NCBI GenBank assembly: GCA_029216955.1
Contig: JANAVB010015600.1
Coordinates: forward strand, 37,074,153 to 37,138,152
Direction of reading: 5' to 3'
DNA from: Iris pallida
Lineage: Eukaryota; Streptophyta; Magnoliopsida; Asparagales; Iridaceae
DNA: 64,000 nt
Below, one piece after another: positions 23,868-35,438 of this stretch. Position numbers and translations under genes: made by a program. Position 1 is the stretch's first letter. Each line of letters starts with the position of its first letter. A model generated the notes under the pieces. It was not told where the DNA came from and did not search any database. It saw nothing but the letters and a program-made list of their open reading frames with translations.

Positions 23868-26800
23868 TGTAAAATCCCTTATAATTTAAAGGAATATTTA
23901 AATTATTTTTTGAATTTTATTTAATTCTAATTTATTTTTATCTTATTTATATTATATAAAAGGACTATAACCATGGTTGAGTTTGAATATGCAAGACGAC
24001 TAGAAAGTATGGCATGCCGAGCGTAGTCGGGTGCTTTAACTAGCATGCTAGCTATGTTAGGAATGACATGGTCATATTTTAATCTCTTGCATGTTAACCA
24101 TTCAAATTATGGCACAAGTTATATTTTATTTAATTAATTAGTTAAGAAAGCCTTTATGATTTTTTAGGAGACCCGGTTGCACCAAACCTTTCCAAACATT
24201 TTTTCAAGCCAAACCCAATCCTATGTAGGCATGTTGGGCATTAATAAATATTATTAATTACATATATTTGTATTTAATTCAGATTTGGATTGTATTTCAT
24301 AAATAGAATTAATTAGTTCTATATTAGGAAAGACCTTTTTAAATCCTCAATCCAATCAATTAGCCAACTCACTGAACAACCAAATTATGACAAGTGGACC
24401 CCTACCATAGATTATTTGGCCAAGCAAACCCTCCCCATGGCCGAACACCTCATAGGAATAGGTTTCTCACTCCTTTTCATGTATGCAACCCAATAAAGTC
24501 CATATATTTACATCAACTTAGCCCAAACCCTAACCCTAACTTAATTCTTCCTTTCTTTCCATCTCCATAGCCGACCACCCCTCTCCCTCTCCATATTTTC
24601 AGCAGCACCTTTTCCTCCATAGCCTCCATACATCATCTCCTGCATTGCACATCTCTCCATCCTTCACAAAAATCCATCTCCTCCACCATACATCCACCCA
24701 ACCCCTCAAAACAAAATCCATCTTCTCCATCCAAGCATCTATAGCCATTGCCAACCCTACCATACTCACCAAAAGAGGATTAGCAAGCAAGGATAGCGAG
24801 AAATGTTGGAGCTTTGGCGAGGAGAAGTCGTCACAACCTCTCTTGCAAAGACCTTTGGTAAGAAATCCAAATCTTTCCATCTCAAACACTTACTAAAATT
24901 CTGTAGAAAATATGTTATTAAGTCTGTAGAAATCATATTTTGATGACTTTTGTTATTTATAATCACCCATAATGGTTTCATGAAATATAGGCGTAATATT
25001 CATGTTTCGGTAGGATCAAAATTAACCCCATTGTGAAGGAACTATGAGTTATTGGTGCCTATTCTCGAAACTGAAACTTATGTGTGTTCATATACATAAA
25101 TTAGGATTTTTCAATATTTTTCCATTATTTTAGCAACTCAAATCTGGTCAGGAAAATTTTAGGTCAAAACTAGCTAATTTCGGGTAACTGGCTGACCTAG
25201 AATGTCCCAAACTTGTAGTAAAACTCAACCCTTGTACCTCTGATATTATTCTGTATAATAAGATATTTTATTGCTTTTTAAAATATTTTTTTGGTTATTT
25301 TAGAAATTTTGAGTCATTACTATGTTCCGGACAAGTTTCGGGTAGACTAGCTGACTTAGTAATCAACTAGTCATAAATGTCTTTAGAAATATTAATTCTG
25401 GAATTTCAGATATAAATTTGTAGAAAATTATTTTAAATATTATTTTTATGATTTTATATGATTTTTAAGTATGTTATTGAAGTAGGGACATAACCGACTA
25501 ATTGAGAGTTAGAAACCCTAAAACTGTGTTTCGATGTCTCGTGGAACCTGTGTGTGATTGTATGGATCTAAATGGTTTAACGAGAGATTGAATATAAGTT
25601 TAACACATTACTTTGACTAATTAAGTCGTATCGTAAGTTTCGTGAGTAGTGACTTAATCTAGTTAATTAATTATCTAGGAGCGTCGGGTTTCGGAGGTGT
25701 GGACGCGGGAGCGGCGTTTCATATTTACAGCACGGAATCAGGCAAGATACCTTGCCACCTTACTCTGTGATTTACATATTCTTATTTTCAGTTGTTATTT
25801 TTTGCATTCCTTATTTGTTATTTAAAATTGTGCGTCCAAGTCACACTTGGGTGCAAGCGACTCTATTGGTCATTTTTTTGCTTTATTTATCTCTCTTGCA
25901 TGGACTTAGCCTAGTGACCATCCATTGTTGATGAGGTATTGGTATATCACATACGGCCTTGACACTTGCTTTACCATATGTTGTGAGTCACATGTAGGAT
26001 ACGTACCCGCGTAGTCGGCTGACCACCGATACGTATGGAGCGTGCGACGGATATGAGTAACTGCCAGTAGAATTGCATACTAGAAGACTTGGCAGTTACT
26101 AGAGGTTCTTATTAGTCATGGAGATGACGATACTAGGCATTGGGTGGGGAGAACAATACCTGACGTATGGGCTTCGATTACACTTTTCTTGTAACCCGGA
26201 AGCTCCGCTGGAGATACGAGTGTACTTACCACCGCAGGTTGGCCACTGACGTTCTTGAACGTTATGCGCTTGGTCACTGGTGCCCAAGTGGGGACTATAC
26301 CGGATCCTATATTCATCCAGGGCTCATGCGTCCAAGGATTGTATCTCAATTGCATATTCACAGTAGAATGGTTAGGTACCATATTACATGCATCACTTTA
26401 TTTCCTATTTATTATTATAGTTTATATGGCATAGTGTTTTCTTGTATCCTGCTACGTCCCTCTGAGGACCTGGTTGATCTCCAGGTTTAGACGAGTTCCC
26501 GCAGGAGTACGGAGCGGCACTGGATCTATCCTATATTGATGATGAGGCATCTCCTGCTGATTTTTAGTCTATTCATTCATTGAGACATTAGTGGATATTT
26601 TTTTCATCTCTTTTCTTTCTATTTTGTGGAGGTTGGACTCCAATCTTGTGAGACTATTTTTTATAGCTGTTTTGAGTGGGTATGCCCACCCGCCTATCTT
26701 TTGATACACTCATTTATTATCTAGACTTTATTATCTTCTGTGTTGAGCTGTGATGAGATTAGATTATATTATTCTGGCCAGTAATGATTTATTATACAGC

Positions 26801-26905
26801 TTATGTACATATATGAGGATTCCATATATTGGAGTATTCTTCGTATATGTGCAGCTGGCATGTTCGCATACTCGGTCCTATGTATTTTAGAACTATAGCG
26901 TTACA
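23868..26905 (+). repeat. 3' LTR of E
   Basis: It starts TGTAAAATCCCT and ends GCGTTACA. It is collinear with the 5' copy, including the C-rich leader near 24550-24780 and the conserved small ORF near 26167-26490 (112 residues in the 5' copy), which is duplicated merely because LTRs are duplicates. Confidence 0.9.
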
Positions 26906-28604
26906 TACAATATGAGTAGGTCGGTACTACTCACGACTTTCTGGGACCTGATCATGTGGGTTCACCCAGATTTGGCTTCGGAACTGACTCAATCGAGGGT
27001 ATGCTCTACCTCCAAAACCAAAGATAAGAAGACCAAGTCTTGCCGAATGGTCACTTCCTCTCCGAAGGAAGATTTTCAGTGGTGACACGGTCTCAGCAAA
27101 ATACTCAGCATAAGGAAGCCCCAGCTGAGGAGACACCTTCAGTCACCACTACTGCTGCCTAAAAGGAAGGTCCATCTCAACCTTCAGCAGCAGATAAATA
27201 GAAGCAGAGAGAGGCTCATTTTGACAGGCCTCTACGAAAAGAAGGTGCTTCAGGGTTGACCAAACCCCACAACTTTGACATATTAGCACAGCTCACCAGT
27301 ACTCCAGCTCGGCTATCACTGTTTGAGCTTCTCCAACTATCCAAAGATAATCGGGATGCTCTATGTGAAGCCTGAAGAAGATCCAACCGCATGTCCGCAC
27401 TACCATAGCATAGAGGAAATCATCTCCAATATTGTATTCACTCAACAAGACATGCTGTTCAAGAACAACCGATAAAACAGACTGCTGTATTACACAGGGT
27501 ATGTTAGTACCATCAAGGTAGATCGGATTCAAATCGATCCCGAGTCTTCCCTCAGTATTATCCTTCGAACTTTGCTCCAAATACAGGTGATCCCAATGCA
27601 TCGCCTGACTGCATCCGATACTATAATCAGCGGCTTCAACGCTAGAAAGAGCGAGCCTCTGGGCAAGATCCGACTAAAATGCCATATCGACGATTTCCAG
27701 ACAGAGGTGACTTGTTGCGTCATTGACGCTGACATTAATTACAACATCTTGTTGGGACATCCATGGATACATGAGTACATGGTAGTTCCATCTACCCTCC
27801 AGCAGTGCATGAAGTATGTGTCTACCAGCGGCATAGTCAGGACGGATTTTACTGATATCGATCCCTTCAGAGGGGTAAAAGAATTCTTCACTGACTCCAA
27901 TCTATATAATCACTTCACTTGGATGATGAAGCCAATGACGTCGATGATGAAGCAAAGGCCGAAACAGAGGCTAAAGCTGAAGCTGAGATGATGAGTAAAG
28001 CACCTTTGAAGGTGTGGCTCAAGGGAAAGCCTCCCTAAGTATCGGCTCCTCTCGTGGCCAAGCTGTACGGGAAGGCTCTGGCCTCTATGTTCGTTAAACT
28101 CCCAAGTCGAGCTCAGGAACCAATTTGGGTCAGACTCTTGAAAAGGTCTCCACAAACTCCTTCTGCCAAGACGACAACTCCGCTTGTGGGTAAAATACGG
28201 CAAAAGGCTCCTGCACCTTCTCCCAAGGCTGTCCCAGTCTTAACAGACGAAAAGTTGGGAGACTATATATCTGCTAATATAGATGCACCTTCTCTGGATG
28301 ATGTAATTTTCGGGACAAGATTCCATATTTTATCAATAAAAGGCTATATTTGAACTACTCTAATCTTCCACATTGGAATGCTAATTATACTTTAGATAAT
28401 GCCTTACAGTCGTTACAAACACAAATAATGACTGTTAATCATGTAAACTGAGTTATCCCGGACCGAGGGGTCTGCTATATAGTTTTACCATGGAAGAGGG
28501 ACGAAAAACCTATCATCATCGGCAAGGTCGAGCGTCACCAGGACCTGTCTCCAGCCGAACCAGAGTCGGATACTAGTAGATTACAAATAAACCTGTACAC
28601 CAAT
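26906..28604 (+). pseudogene. C, continued: gag end and protease region
   Basis: Homology to D resumes with LIMWVHPDLASELTQS (about 26945-26995), then ANKPHNFDIL-like and LTSTPARLSLFELL segments (27250-27330). The protease-like part (27440-27800) has IDPESSLSII where D has IDPGFPLSII, so the DxG motif is lost, followed by PLGKIRLKCHIDDFQTEV, INYNILLGHPWIH and VVPSTL. Further downstream LDDVIFGTRF and KRDEKPIII (to 28600) match the spacer before RT in D. Several stops break it. It ends at 28604, where the F LTR begins, before any RT. Confidence 0.7.
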
Positions 28605-28803
28605 TGTAATGCCCTGAATCCCGTTGCGGAGCACGGAGCGAGCTAGAGGCCGAATGGCCGAGTCGGATGAGAGTTGGGGAACTTTACTTAGGGAAACTTT
28701 ACCAGGATCGTGGGAAAAAGAATTGATATCCTTTTCTCGTTATGAGTTGGACACTTTTGAAATGATGCCCAAGATTCAGTGGCGCACGTCTTGGGGGAAG
28801 AGT

Positions 28804-28812
28804 TCTATATAA
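28804..28812 (+). promoter_or_regulatory. TATA box of F LTR
   Basis: CTATATAAG lies 200 bp inside the LTR, after GGGGGAAGAGTT. The position matches the LTR promoters of H and E. Confidence 0.5.
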
Positions 28813-30785
28813 GTATCGCTTACCCCGAGATCGTTGCCCTGCTGGTTTTCAATGTCGCTTTTGCTGTCGGCTTTTGTATACGTTTTCGTAATTATTTTCG
28901 ATGATTGTTTTCATGGATTTACTTTCACTGTCTATGCATTTCATATCGAATCACTTAGAGAAAGAGAAAAAGTATGCTGACCAGACGTTGGTGCCAATGC
29001 AGGTACTAACTTAGTGAATCGAGCTTGATGTTGCGTAAAAGACCTCTTTCTCTCGGCAATTCACCAACAAGTGAGTGGCTTTGATCCTTCGACGATCCTT
29101 AATCTTCACGCGTAACAATGGTAGACTTGTTATTGCGTTCGGTGCTTAATAAAAGATGCCTAATAATAATTTAAAAAGATAATGAAAGATAAATTATCAC
29201 ATGGCTAGGCTTATGTTGCAAATCGAGTGATGCTTGTATGTTACGATATGAATTGTTGAACAGGTGATGCAAAGACCCAAGTATTGGACGGTAAGTATAT
29301 CGGACTTCGGTTCGAAAGAATGATAATACAAATGAATAGTCCCTTGGTTGGTTGAACGAGTATACGAGCCTATAGCTCAAGGCAAGATGGTAAGATGATA
29401 AGATGGCAAGATGAATGAGAACTGTGGCTTACGTACTGGAATTTTGTTACCATGCATGTATGTTTCTTATTTAGTTAAGTTGCATTCACATGCATGGTCA
29501 TGGACAACTTGTATACAAGGTATAGTTTCTCGAACGGTACTCCGAGGCCACGAAACCGATTCGGCCTAGGAGGAATAATAGTGCTGAAGTAGTAGCAAAT
29601 GATGAAGTAGTAGCACGGTCTTTCGAGAACCTTTCGGTTGAGCTAGCTACCCACCTCTAAAGGGGAGCCGTCTGTCCATGAGAGAACTTGACCCCTGCTC
29701 GACTACGTCCATCGCCCGTCTTCACCGAGCCGACAGTTGACAGAATTCGACCACTTCTTGGCTCCCTCCGTATTCTCGTCCACAATCCACCAACTGAACC
29801 ACACCCTTACCTCAGCCACTTCGCACCGCTGCTACTCCCCGAGCCGTCCTCCCTACGATGGTGACTGTTTCCCTCCATCCAGGTCGATGCCACCCCAGAG
29901 CTGCCCTTGCATCCTGATCCCCTGATTCACCGCCGTTGTGGCGTGCCCCTTCCAGACAGGATCTGCCGTCCGCCACGTTAGCCCTGCATCGACGATTGCA
30001 TCCCTCCGCCCGGGCGCACACCTTGACGCCTCCGCCTGGGTCGCACGCAGCGACTGCCCCTTTGGGCGCCTTCCCCGACGTCGCGCCCGCCGATAGAACC
30101 CCCACCTCAGTGAGCTTTTCTCCTAACTTCTCCTTCCTTTTATTCCTAATTGTTCTGATCAAATTTTTGTTTGGGGAGATTTACTTCTCTCCCTACTGTC
30201 CCTTCTTATTTCGACTCTGCTCGAAAATCGAGTAGGAGTAAGTCAGCAACCCCTGTGACTAATACATTAGTAACGAATTTAAAATATTAACTATTTATTA
30301 CTCCTCATGAATTCTTATAAAAAAAAAAATTTCTTACTATTATTAATAATAAGTTTGAGTTGATTATGTTAATTGGGCTAGGTTGTTGTCTTGTTAGAGA
30401 ACAATAAGTTTATATTTGTATTGATTTTGGGATGGGCTTAAAATGTATAAGTACATATATAATTATACGTATTTATGTATATAGGACTATAAGAATATAT
30501 ATGTATTTCTAATTATTTGATTATTATTTTGAACTAATATAAATTAATGGGTTTTTGGTTATGTCATTTATGTATATCTGAATATGTATTTTCTATATAC
30601 AGTATAGTGGAGTATTCTATCTAATGTATTATATGTATATAAACGTATATGCATTCTATTATTAATATTTTATGGTGATTGTTATTAATAGCATTATTAT
30701 TTGGGATTATATGATAATGTTTCTAAAATATTATTATTAAGTTTTGGCCTAAAATAGTGTTTGACAAATTGGGAATTTTAGTACT

Positions 30786-30989
<204 letters not shown>

Positions 30990-31616
30990 TAAATAAATTA
31001 CAAAATTTGTTATATTTATTTACTTATGTTCTTCCCTCTGAAATCATAAATTGTGACCATTAAAGTAAATTCCTATTCTCGATTCGAATATCATGCCGAA
31101 CTCTGATTGTGGACTTTTATATACCAAACTAGGCTTTTTGGACCATTCTGGACTTAATGGAACTGCCTGTACCATCGTTTGGGACCAACTTGTGGAGCAT
31201 AATATCGTACCTATTCTGTGTCGATACGTTTGTGTCGTGCACGTTGACTTCGACCAAATACAGGCGAGTATATTCTATGATAATTTCTCATTTATATTAT
31301 TTTCTATGTTTCGTGTATTTAGTGTAGATATCCTTGATTCTTGACACGCTGGTCACACAAATTGGTGTTGTTTGGATCCCGTCATGAGATGAGATGTTAT
31401 TCCTTGTATGTTTTGGTATACCTTGTGTAAGTCTTGTCCTTGTTCTTATGGATTGTATGGACACGATTCCTACGAAGGCTCACGACCTTCTCAGAGAACC
31501 CTTGTCATAACATGTCATGGTCGGATCCACTGTATTATTCGAGGCGGAGATTATTAGTGTAGATGTGTGGTCAATACCCTCCTTGTGTAAGTATTGTTTC
31601 TTGTGAGTGTTAATTA

Positions 31617-32927
31617 TGTAGGACCGTTGAGCACCTCTAGAGGGAGGGTTTATAGAGTGTGTGCATGTGCAGCAGAAAGTAATCACTAATTAAAACATTA
31701 AGCAGTTATATACTATGGCAGATACAAGACAATAAATAAAATACGGTAAAGTAAGAGTCAAGAATTCAAACTCAGTGATACAGTGATGTATACTGATTTT
31801 ACTCTGAGAGGACTAGTCCAGTCATGAGTACTCTTGCTCGCTGTTAATTCACTATGGCACAAGTTTTAACTGAGCGCGTACAACTATTACAACACCGTGC
31901 TTGGAGACAAGTGCATGTCCGACTTCACAACACCGTTCTTGGTGACGAGCGTATGACCGACTCCAGAAGGTAATTGGAAAACTGGAACATTTTCTGAATG
32001 CAGCCTCTGATACAACTCTTCAACACCAAACTCTAGATTAAACAGAAACTGTACTGGCTTGACTAAGAGTCTTAAAGGCTTAGATATAAAAGTAAAAAGC
32101 CAGAACACTTTAGATAAAGAAGAGGAGAGATAAAATTGGATAGGTGAAATGAATGGCAATCTCAACTCTATTTATAGTATTTTTGAGGATCGAACTCAGG
32201 CAGAGTTCGGGCAGTGTTCGGAAGCTAGAATTTTGCATACGAACGTTGGATGCAGATTTGGTAGGAACTATATTTCAAATAACCCAGACCGAACTCGGGC
32301 CGAGTTCTGACCGAGTTCGGGCAGAGTTTTGCCAGAACTATTTTGGCCAAATTTTGATAGGTTGTAGGCTTTTTAATATGTAGACTATTGGATAGATATT
32401 TGTGGATAGGTAGGCTACATATATTGTGGACTAAGAATAGCTAAGCCAGTACCGATCCGTCAATCTCACATTTTTCCTAGACTCAATAAAAGAAAAAATA
32501 CAGAATAAATATGAAAACCAATAGCCCTTTGATGATGTATTTCTTCTGACAATTGAGAAGGCTTGAAGATGCCTTTTTCCTTGACGATAGTCGTCCAAAG
32601 ATAAACCCCAAAATGCGAGGCCCGGGATAGGTCGTTGGGCGGTTCAAAGAAATCTTCTTGTATAACGCCGTCTTTGGTCCATCAATAATTATTCATTACA
32701 TATGTCCTGGTTTGATCATACTTACTGCTTATCTGCAAGTACATGTTAGACGAACAAAATAATATGATGCAGTATGATACAAGCATAACAATATGATATA
32801 GACCATATAGGACAATGCTAAGTTTAAGTAGCAACGTGATCGTGATTACATGAATATTAGTGACATCACTAGTTAAACTTAATTGATTAGCCATATTCAA
32901 AAACCTGATATAATCATTGGGCTAACA
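31617..32927 (-). repeat. Probable copia-type solo LTR inside F
   Basis: On the minus strand it begins TGTTAGCCCAATG (32927) and ends CCTACA (31617). The flanks are AATTA (31612-31616) and AATCA (32928-32932), a 5-bp duplication with one mismatch. A minus-strand TATA box (CTATAAATAGAG) lies near 32165. F-type LTR sequence resumes on both sides. It contains short GAACTCGGGC/GAGTTCGGGC repeats at 32178-32330. No PBS, PPT or coding region is present. The family is inferred only from the TGTTAG opening. Confidence 0.48.
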
Positions 32928-33612
32928 AATCATACACCCCACGTGTGATTAACCAGGCCATAAAATTTTGTACAAGTTCTTAAGCCGGCCACATGTCAAA
33001 GCTAGTATTCACTCATATAGTTAGTATAGATTCTTGACTCTTGTACATGATATAACCTGCTTTACTCTTCCTTGCTGTAGTTTACAGTTTTGCCATGCCA
33101 TGCTACTTTCTTGTATACTTTACTTATTCTCGTATATTCTCTCGATTTACTATTACATAGTTCTTATCATTTATTGGAAGTTGTTAGTGATGTGCTCGTT
33201 TGAATCCTGACTGGATAACTATTTTTTAGGTAATGTTATGTCCCACACCCTGGACTTCATGATGATAGATCTTGATGCACTTTAGATCGTGAGTTGACCC
33301 TGGAGAGCTCTAGGCCATTACCTTTTATTCAGATTGTATTTTAATTTATGTTTTGTTATCGAATTTGTCTCCAATATATCCTGGTCATGTATATTCATCT
33401 GTAGACTTTAGTTGTTTCAGAGCTATTGATATCCTTCCTATTTCATATCTTCCTTAGCTGTTGTGATGTGATTTGAGTACATTGTTATTATGATTCATTA
33501 GATGTTTTAGATAATTATTGGGTACTTGGCAACGTTCTACTGCCGATACTGCGGCATAGACTGGGTGTGGCCCACGTACTCGTATTCGAATATCTGGGTG
33601 CGGGTTGTGACA

Positions 33613-33971
33613 TCTGGTACTACATATTCTCGGCCTGCTGACTGTACTGGTGGTATGAGGTACCCTGACTCTGGTGTTTCCTCGACTGAATGATGATCTA
33701 TTACTAGCACTGACTAATAAGACTCTGGCTGAACTGGCACTACTGACTACACAGGCACAGTTGGCTGATCGGGATGGACTGACATCTCTGTCGTCGGGTC
33801 GACTCTGGACACTGCTCCTAAATGTTTAGATTGATCCTCCAGAACTGGCCTAACAGAAAGATGCTGACCTGCCATCGGCAGAACCCAAACAAACAGATCA
33901 GAAGGACCAGAAACAGTACCCTTGAAAGTTAAAGGACTCAATGATCTAATTGAGGGAATAGAAAATATCAA
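33613..33971 (-). pseudogene. gag: Gag N-terminal fragment of G
   Basis: One minus-strand frame reads on from 33971, passing GPSDLFVWVLPMAGQHL and PTTEMSVHPDQPTVPV, then stops near 33745, to QSAGREYVVPD at the F junction. It is Pro/Gln/Val-rich, as in the N-terminus of E gag. There is no capsid core, so identity rests on position after the PBS. Confidence 0.4.
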
Positions 33972-34090
33972 TAAACTAGGCAGATATCAGGTCAAAAGAT
34001 CAGGGATTTAGAATAATACGAAGGATAACAATAAAGAAATTTTTTGATTGAGATAACTATTAACAACTCCCATATATCTGATAAATCAGA

Positions 34091-34106
34091 CATGCATGGG
34101 CCACCA
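34091..34106 (-). other. Primer-binding site of G
   Basis: The minus strand reads TGGTGGCCCATGCATG, ten bases after the LTR end (34117). It is the same block as in B, E and I with one or two changes. Confidence 0.65.
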
Positions 34107-34230
34107 CTAAAACCTATGTAACGCCCCAGAACCAAAATACTAGAAAGCGAGGATAGCCTAGGCCAGCTACGTGTACCAGAGTACTCTAGTACCCAGGATA
34201 CGGTCAAACCTGTTAAAACATAGGGGTTAC

Positions 34231-35018
34231 TGTAGACATACACAAAAAAGAAGAAGAAATGCTATCTTTTCTTATTGGCACAAGGCACCATAAATCGAGT
34301 ACGCCTGAGAGATCCTGTGCTGAGGATCCCCAAGTACAAAAAGAATTCTAGGAAATAGGACGATGGAGATCGAGCGGCAGTTGCTCCTTTACTCCGTTGA
34401 CACTCCGATTACAAAAGTGGAAGAGAACCTAAGAAAATTGCTAACTCTCAGCTTACTGGCAAGAAGTACAGCAATTTGGCTCTTGAAAATGCTCTCCGTT
34501 CTGTCTTTTGAAAAGGTGTGAGACCCCTTTTTATAGTCATTTCTGTGCTAGAATGATGTTATGAGCCCACATGAGAAAATACACTAATTTTTATGTGGGT
34601 GCATAGTCCTGCTTTGGGTGCATAGAGTGTATGCACAAGCAGACTGCGTGATCATGGGTTGATCGTGGTTTTGACGTGGCCACATGCTTCGGTGCACGAT
34701 TGCTCGTGAAGACTGACGTGGCCATATGCTTCGGTGCACGATTGATCATGGGTTTGACCTTGTCGGGGGCTTGTTCTGACTTGGGCGCATAGCCTGAAAC
34801 ATGGCTATGTACCCCCTTCTGGAGGAGCCTAGAGTGGGCACATGGGCGCATAGTTTGCTCTGGTGACTTGGGCACAGAGCATGCTCTGGTAACTTGGGCG
34901 CATAGCATGCTCTGGTGACTTGGGCGCATAGCATGCTCTGGTGACTTGGGTGCATAGCCTGCTCTGGTGACTTAGGCACATAGCATGTTAAGACTACTAA
35001 AAATTTTATGCTTCTACA
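34231..35018 (-). repeat. 3' LTR of D
   Basis: On the minus strand it starts TGTAGAAGCAT at 35018. A TATAAAAAGG promoter lies at about 34527-34537 on the minus strand. A tandem array of 25-28 bp GCGCATAGCATGCTCTGGTG units lies near the start (34786-34990). It is collinear with 46882-47648. Confidence 0.92.
34786..34990 (-). repeat. 25-28 bp tandem repeat in D LTR
   Basis: Six to seven copies of GGCGCATAGCATGCTCTGGTG then ACTT; the other LTR has the same array with a different copy number (47407-47620). The core GGGCGCATA word also occurs outside the LTR. Confidence 0.85.
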
Positions 35019-35033
35019 AGGCCCCCTTCAAAG
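35019..35033 (-). other. Polypurine tract of D
   Basis: The minus strand reads TTTGAAGGGGGCCT directly before the LTR start TGTAGAAG. This purine run is the expected plus-strand primer. Confidence 0.78.
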
Positions 35034-35438
35034 TGTTCGATACTTGAACGAGTTCGAAATACTTTGAAAGAAGCATTTACCGTCTTCTCGTGATGTAGTG
35101 GGCACATATAGGTTGGTCAGTCTGTCAGAGAGATGGCTGTTGAGATCTTCTTCGAAAATCTGAACTGGCAGATTCATCAGGGTAGAATTTGAAGAGGTCC
35201 ATCCTTCATGCGTTGTCCATGTCAGCAAGTAGAAGTCGCATAATGTGCTAGAGACTGGATCTTCATGTAAGCGCATGAGTCGTAATGGGCGTATAGTACG
35301 CAATGGGCGCATAGGAGTAGTGGGCGCATAGTATTTGGCCCATGCCAATAAATTGGCTTTTGAAGAGAGAGAAAATTCATTACTCTCTTTTCCTTCAAAA
35401 CTTTCAAAAAGACTTTTCATCTCTTCCCTGCATGAACC

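Larger units (their letters stand above)
17551..26905 (+). mobile_element. Element E: gag-only Tekay-like element with 3.0 kb LTRs
   Basis: Two direct LTRs (17551-20596 and 23868-26905) flank PBS, gag, about 1.6 kb of noncoding DNA and a PPT. No protease, RT, RNase H or integrase is seen. The element sits inside C gag/protease, whose homology to D resumes at 26906. The flanking five bases (GATAA left, TACAA right) do not match cleanly, so the target duplication has decayed or one end is slightly misplaced. Confidence 0.88.
13502..28604 (+). mobile_element. Element C: decayed Tat/Ogre-like Ty3/gypsy, interrupted
   Basis: C runs from a partial 5' LTR through PBS, ORF1, gag and protease region. 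It is split by E (17551-26905) and ends abruptly at F (28605). It is homologous along its length to element D on the opposite strand: same ORF1 opening, same PPEW gag motif, same IMWVHPDL segment, same protease core. RT and everything downstream are absent. Numerous stops and frame changes make it one of the oldest elements here. Confidence 0.8.
33613..34230 (-). mobile_element. Element G: 5' end of a Tekay-like element
   Basis: On the minus strand this holds the 3' end of an LTR (34230-34117, ending GGCGTTACA), the PBS, and the start of the interior, cut off at 33612 by F. The rest of the LTR lies beyond D, from 47649 on. Confidence 0.65.

Noticed and set aside
17546..26910. Clean target duplication around E
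   Set aside because: The flanks read GATAA and TACAA; two mismatches, so not claimed.
29737..30235. Pro/Ser/Arg-rich ORFs on both strands in F
   Set aside because: They lie in the C-rich leader of an LTR, as do similar ORFs in E and H; no recognisable domain.
34591..34979. Cys/Ser-rich ORFs repeating PSHQSMLCAQVTRAC
   Set aside because: They are translations of the LTR minisatellite of D and occur again at 47226-47669.
35028..35420. 130-codon minus-strand ORF between the D PPT and the antisense gene
   Set aside because: No homologue seen in C, no domain, and it overlaps the probable promoter of the antisense gene; treated as chance.
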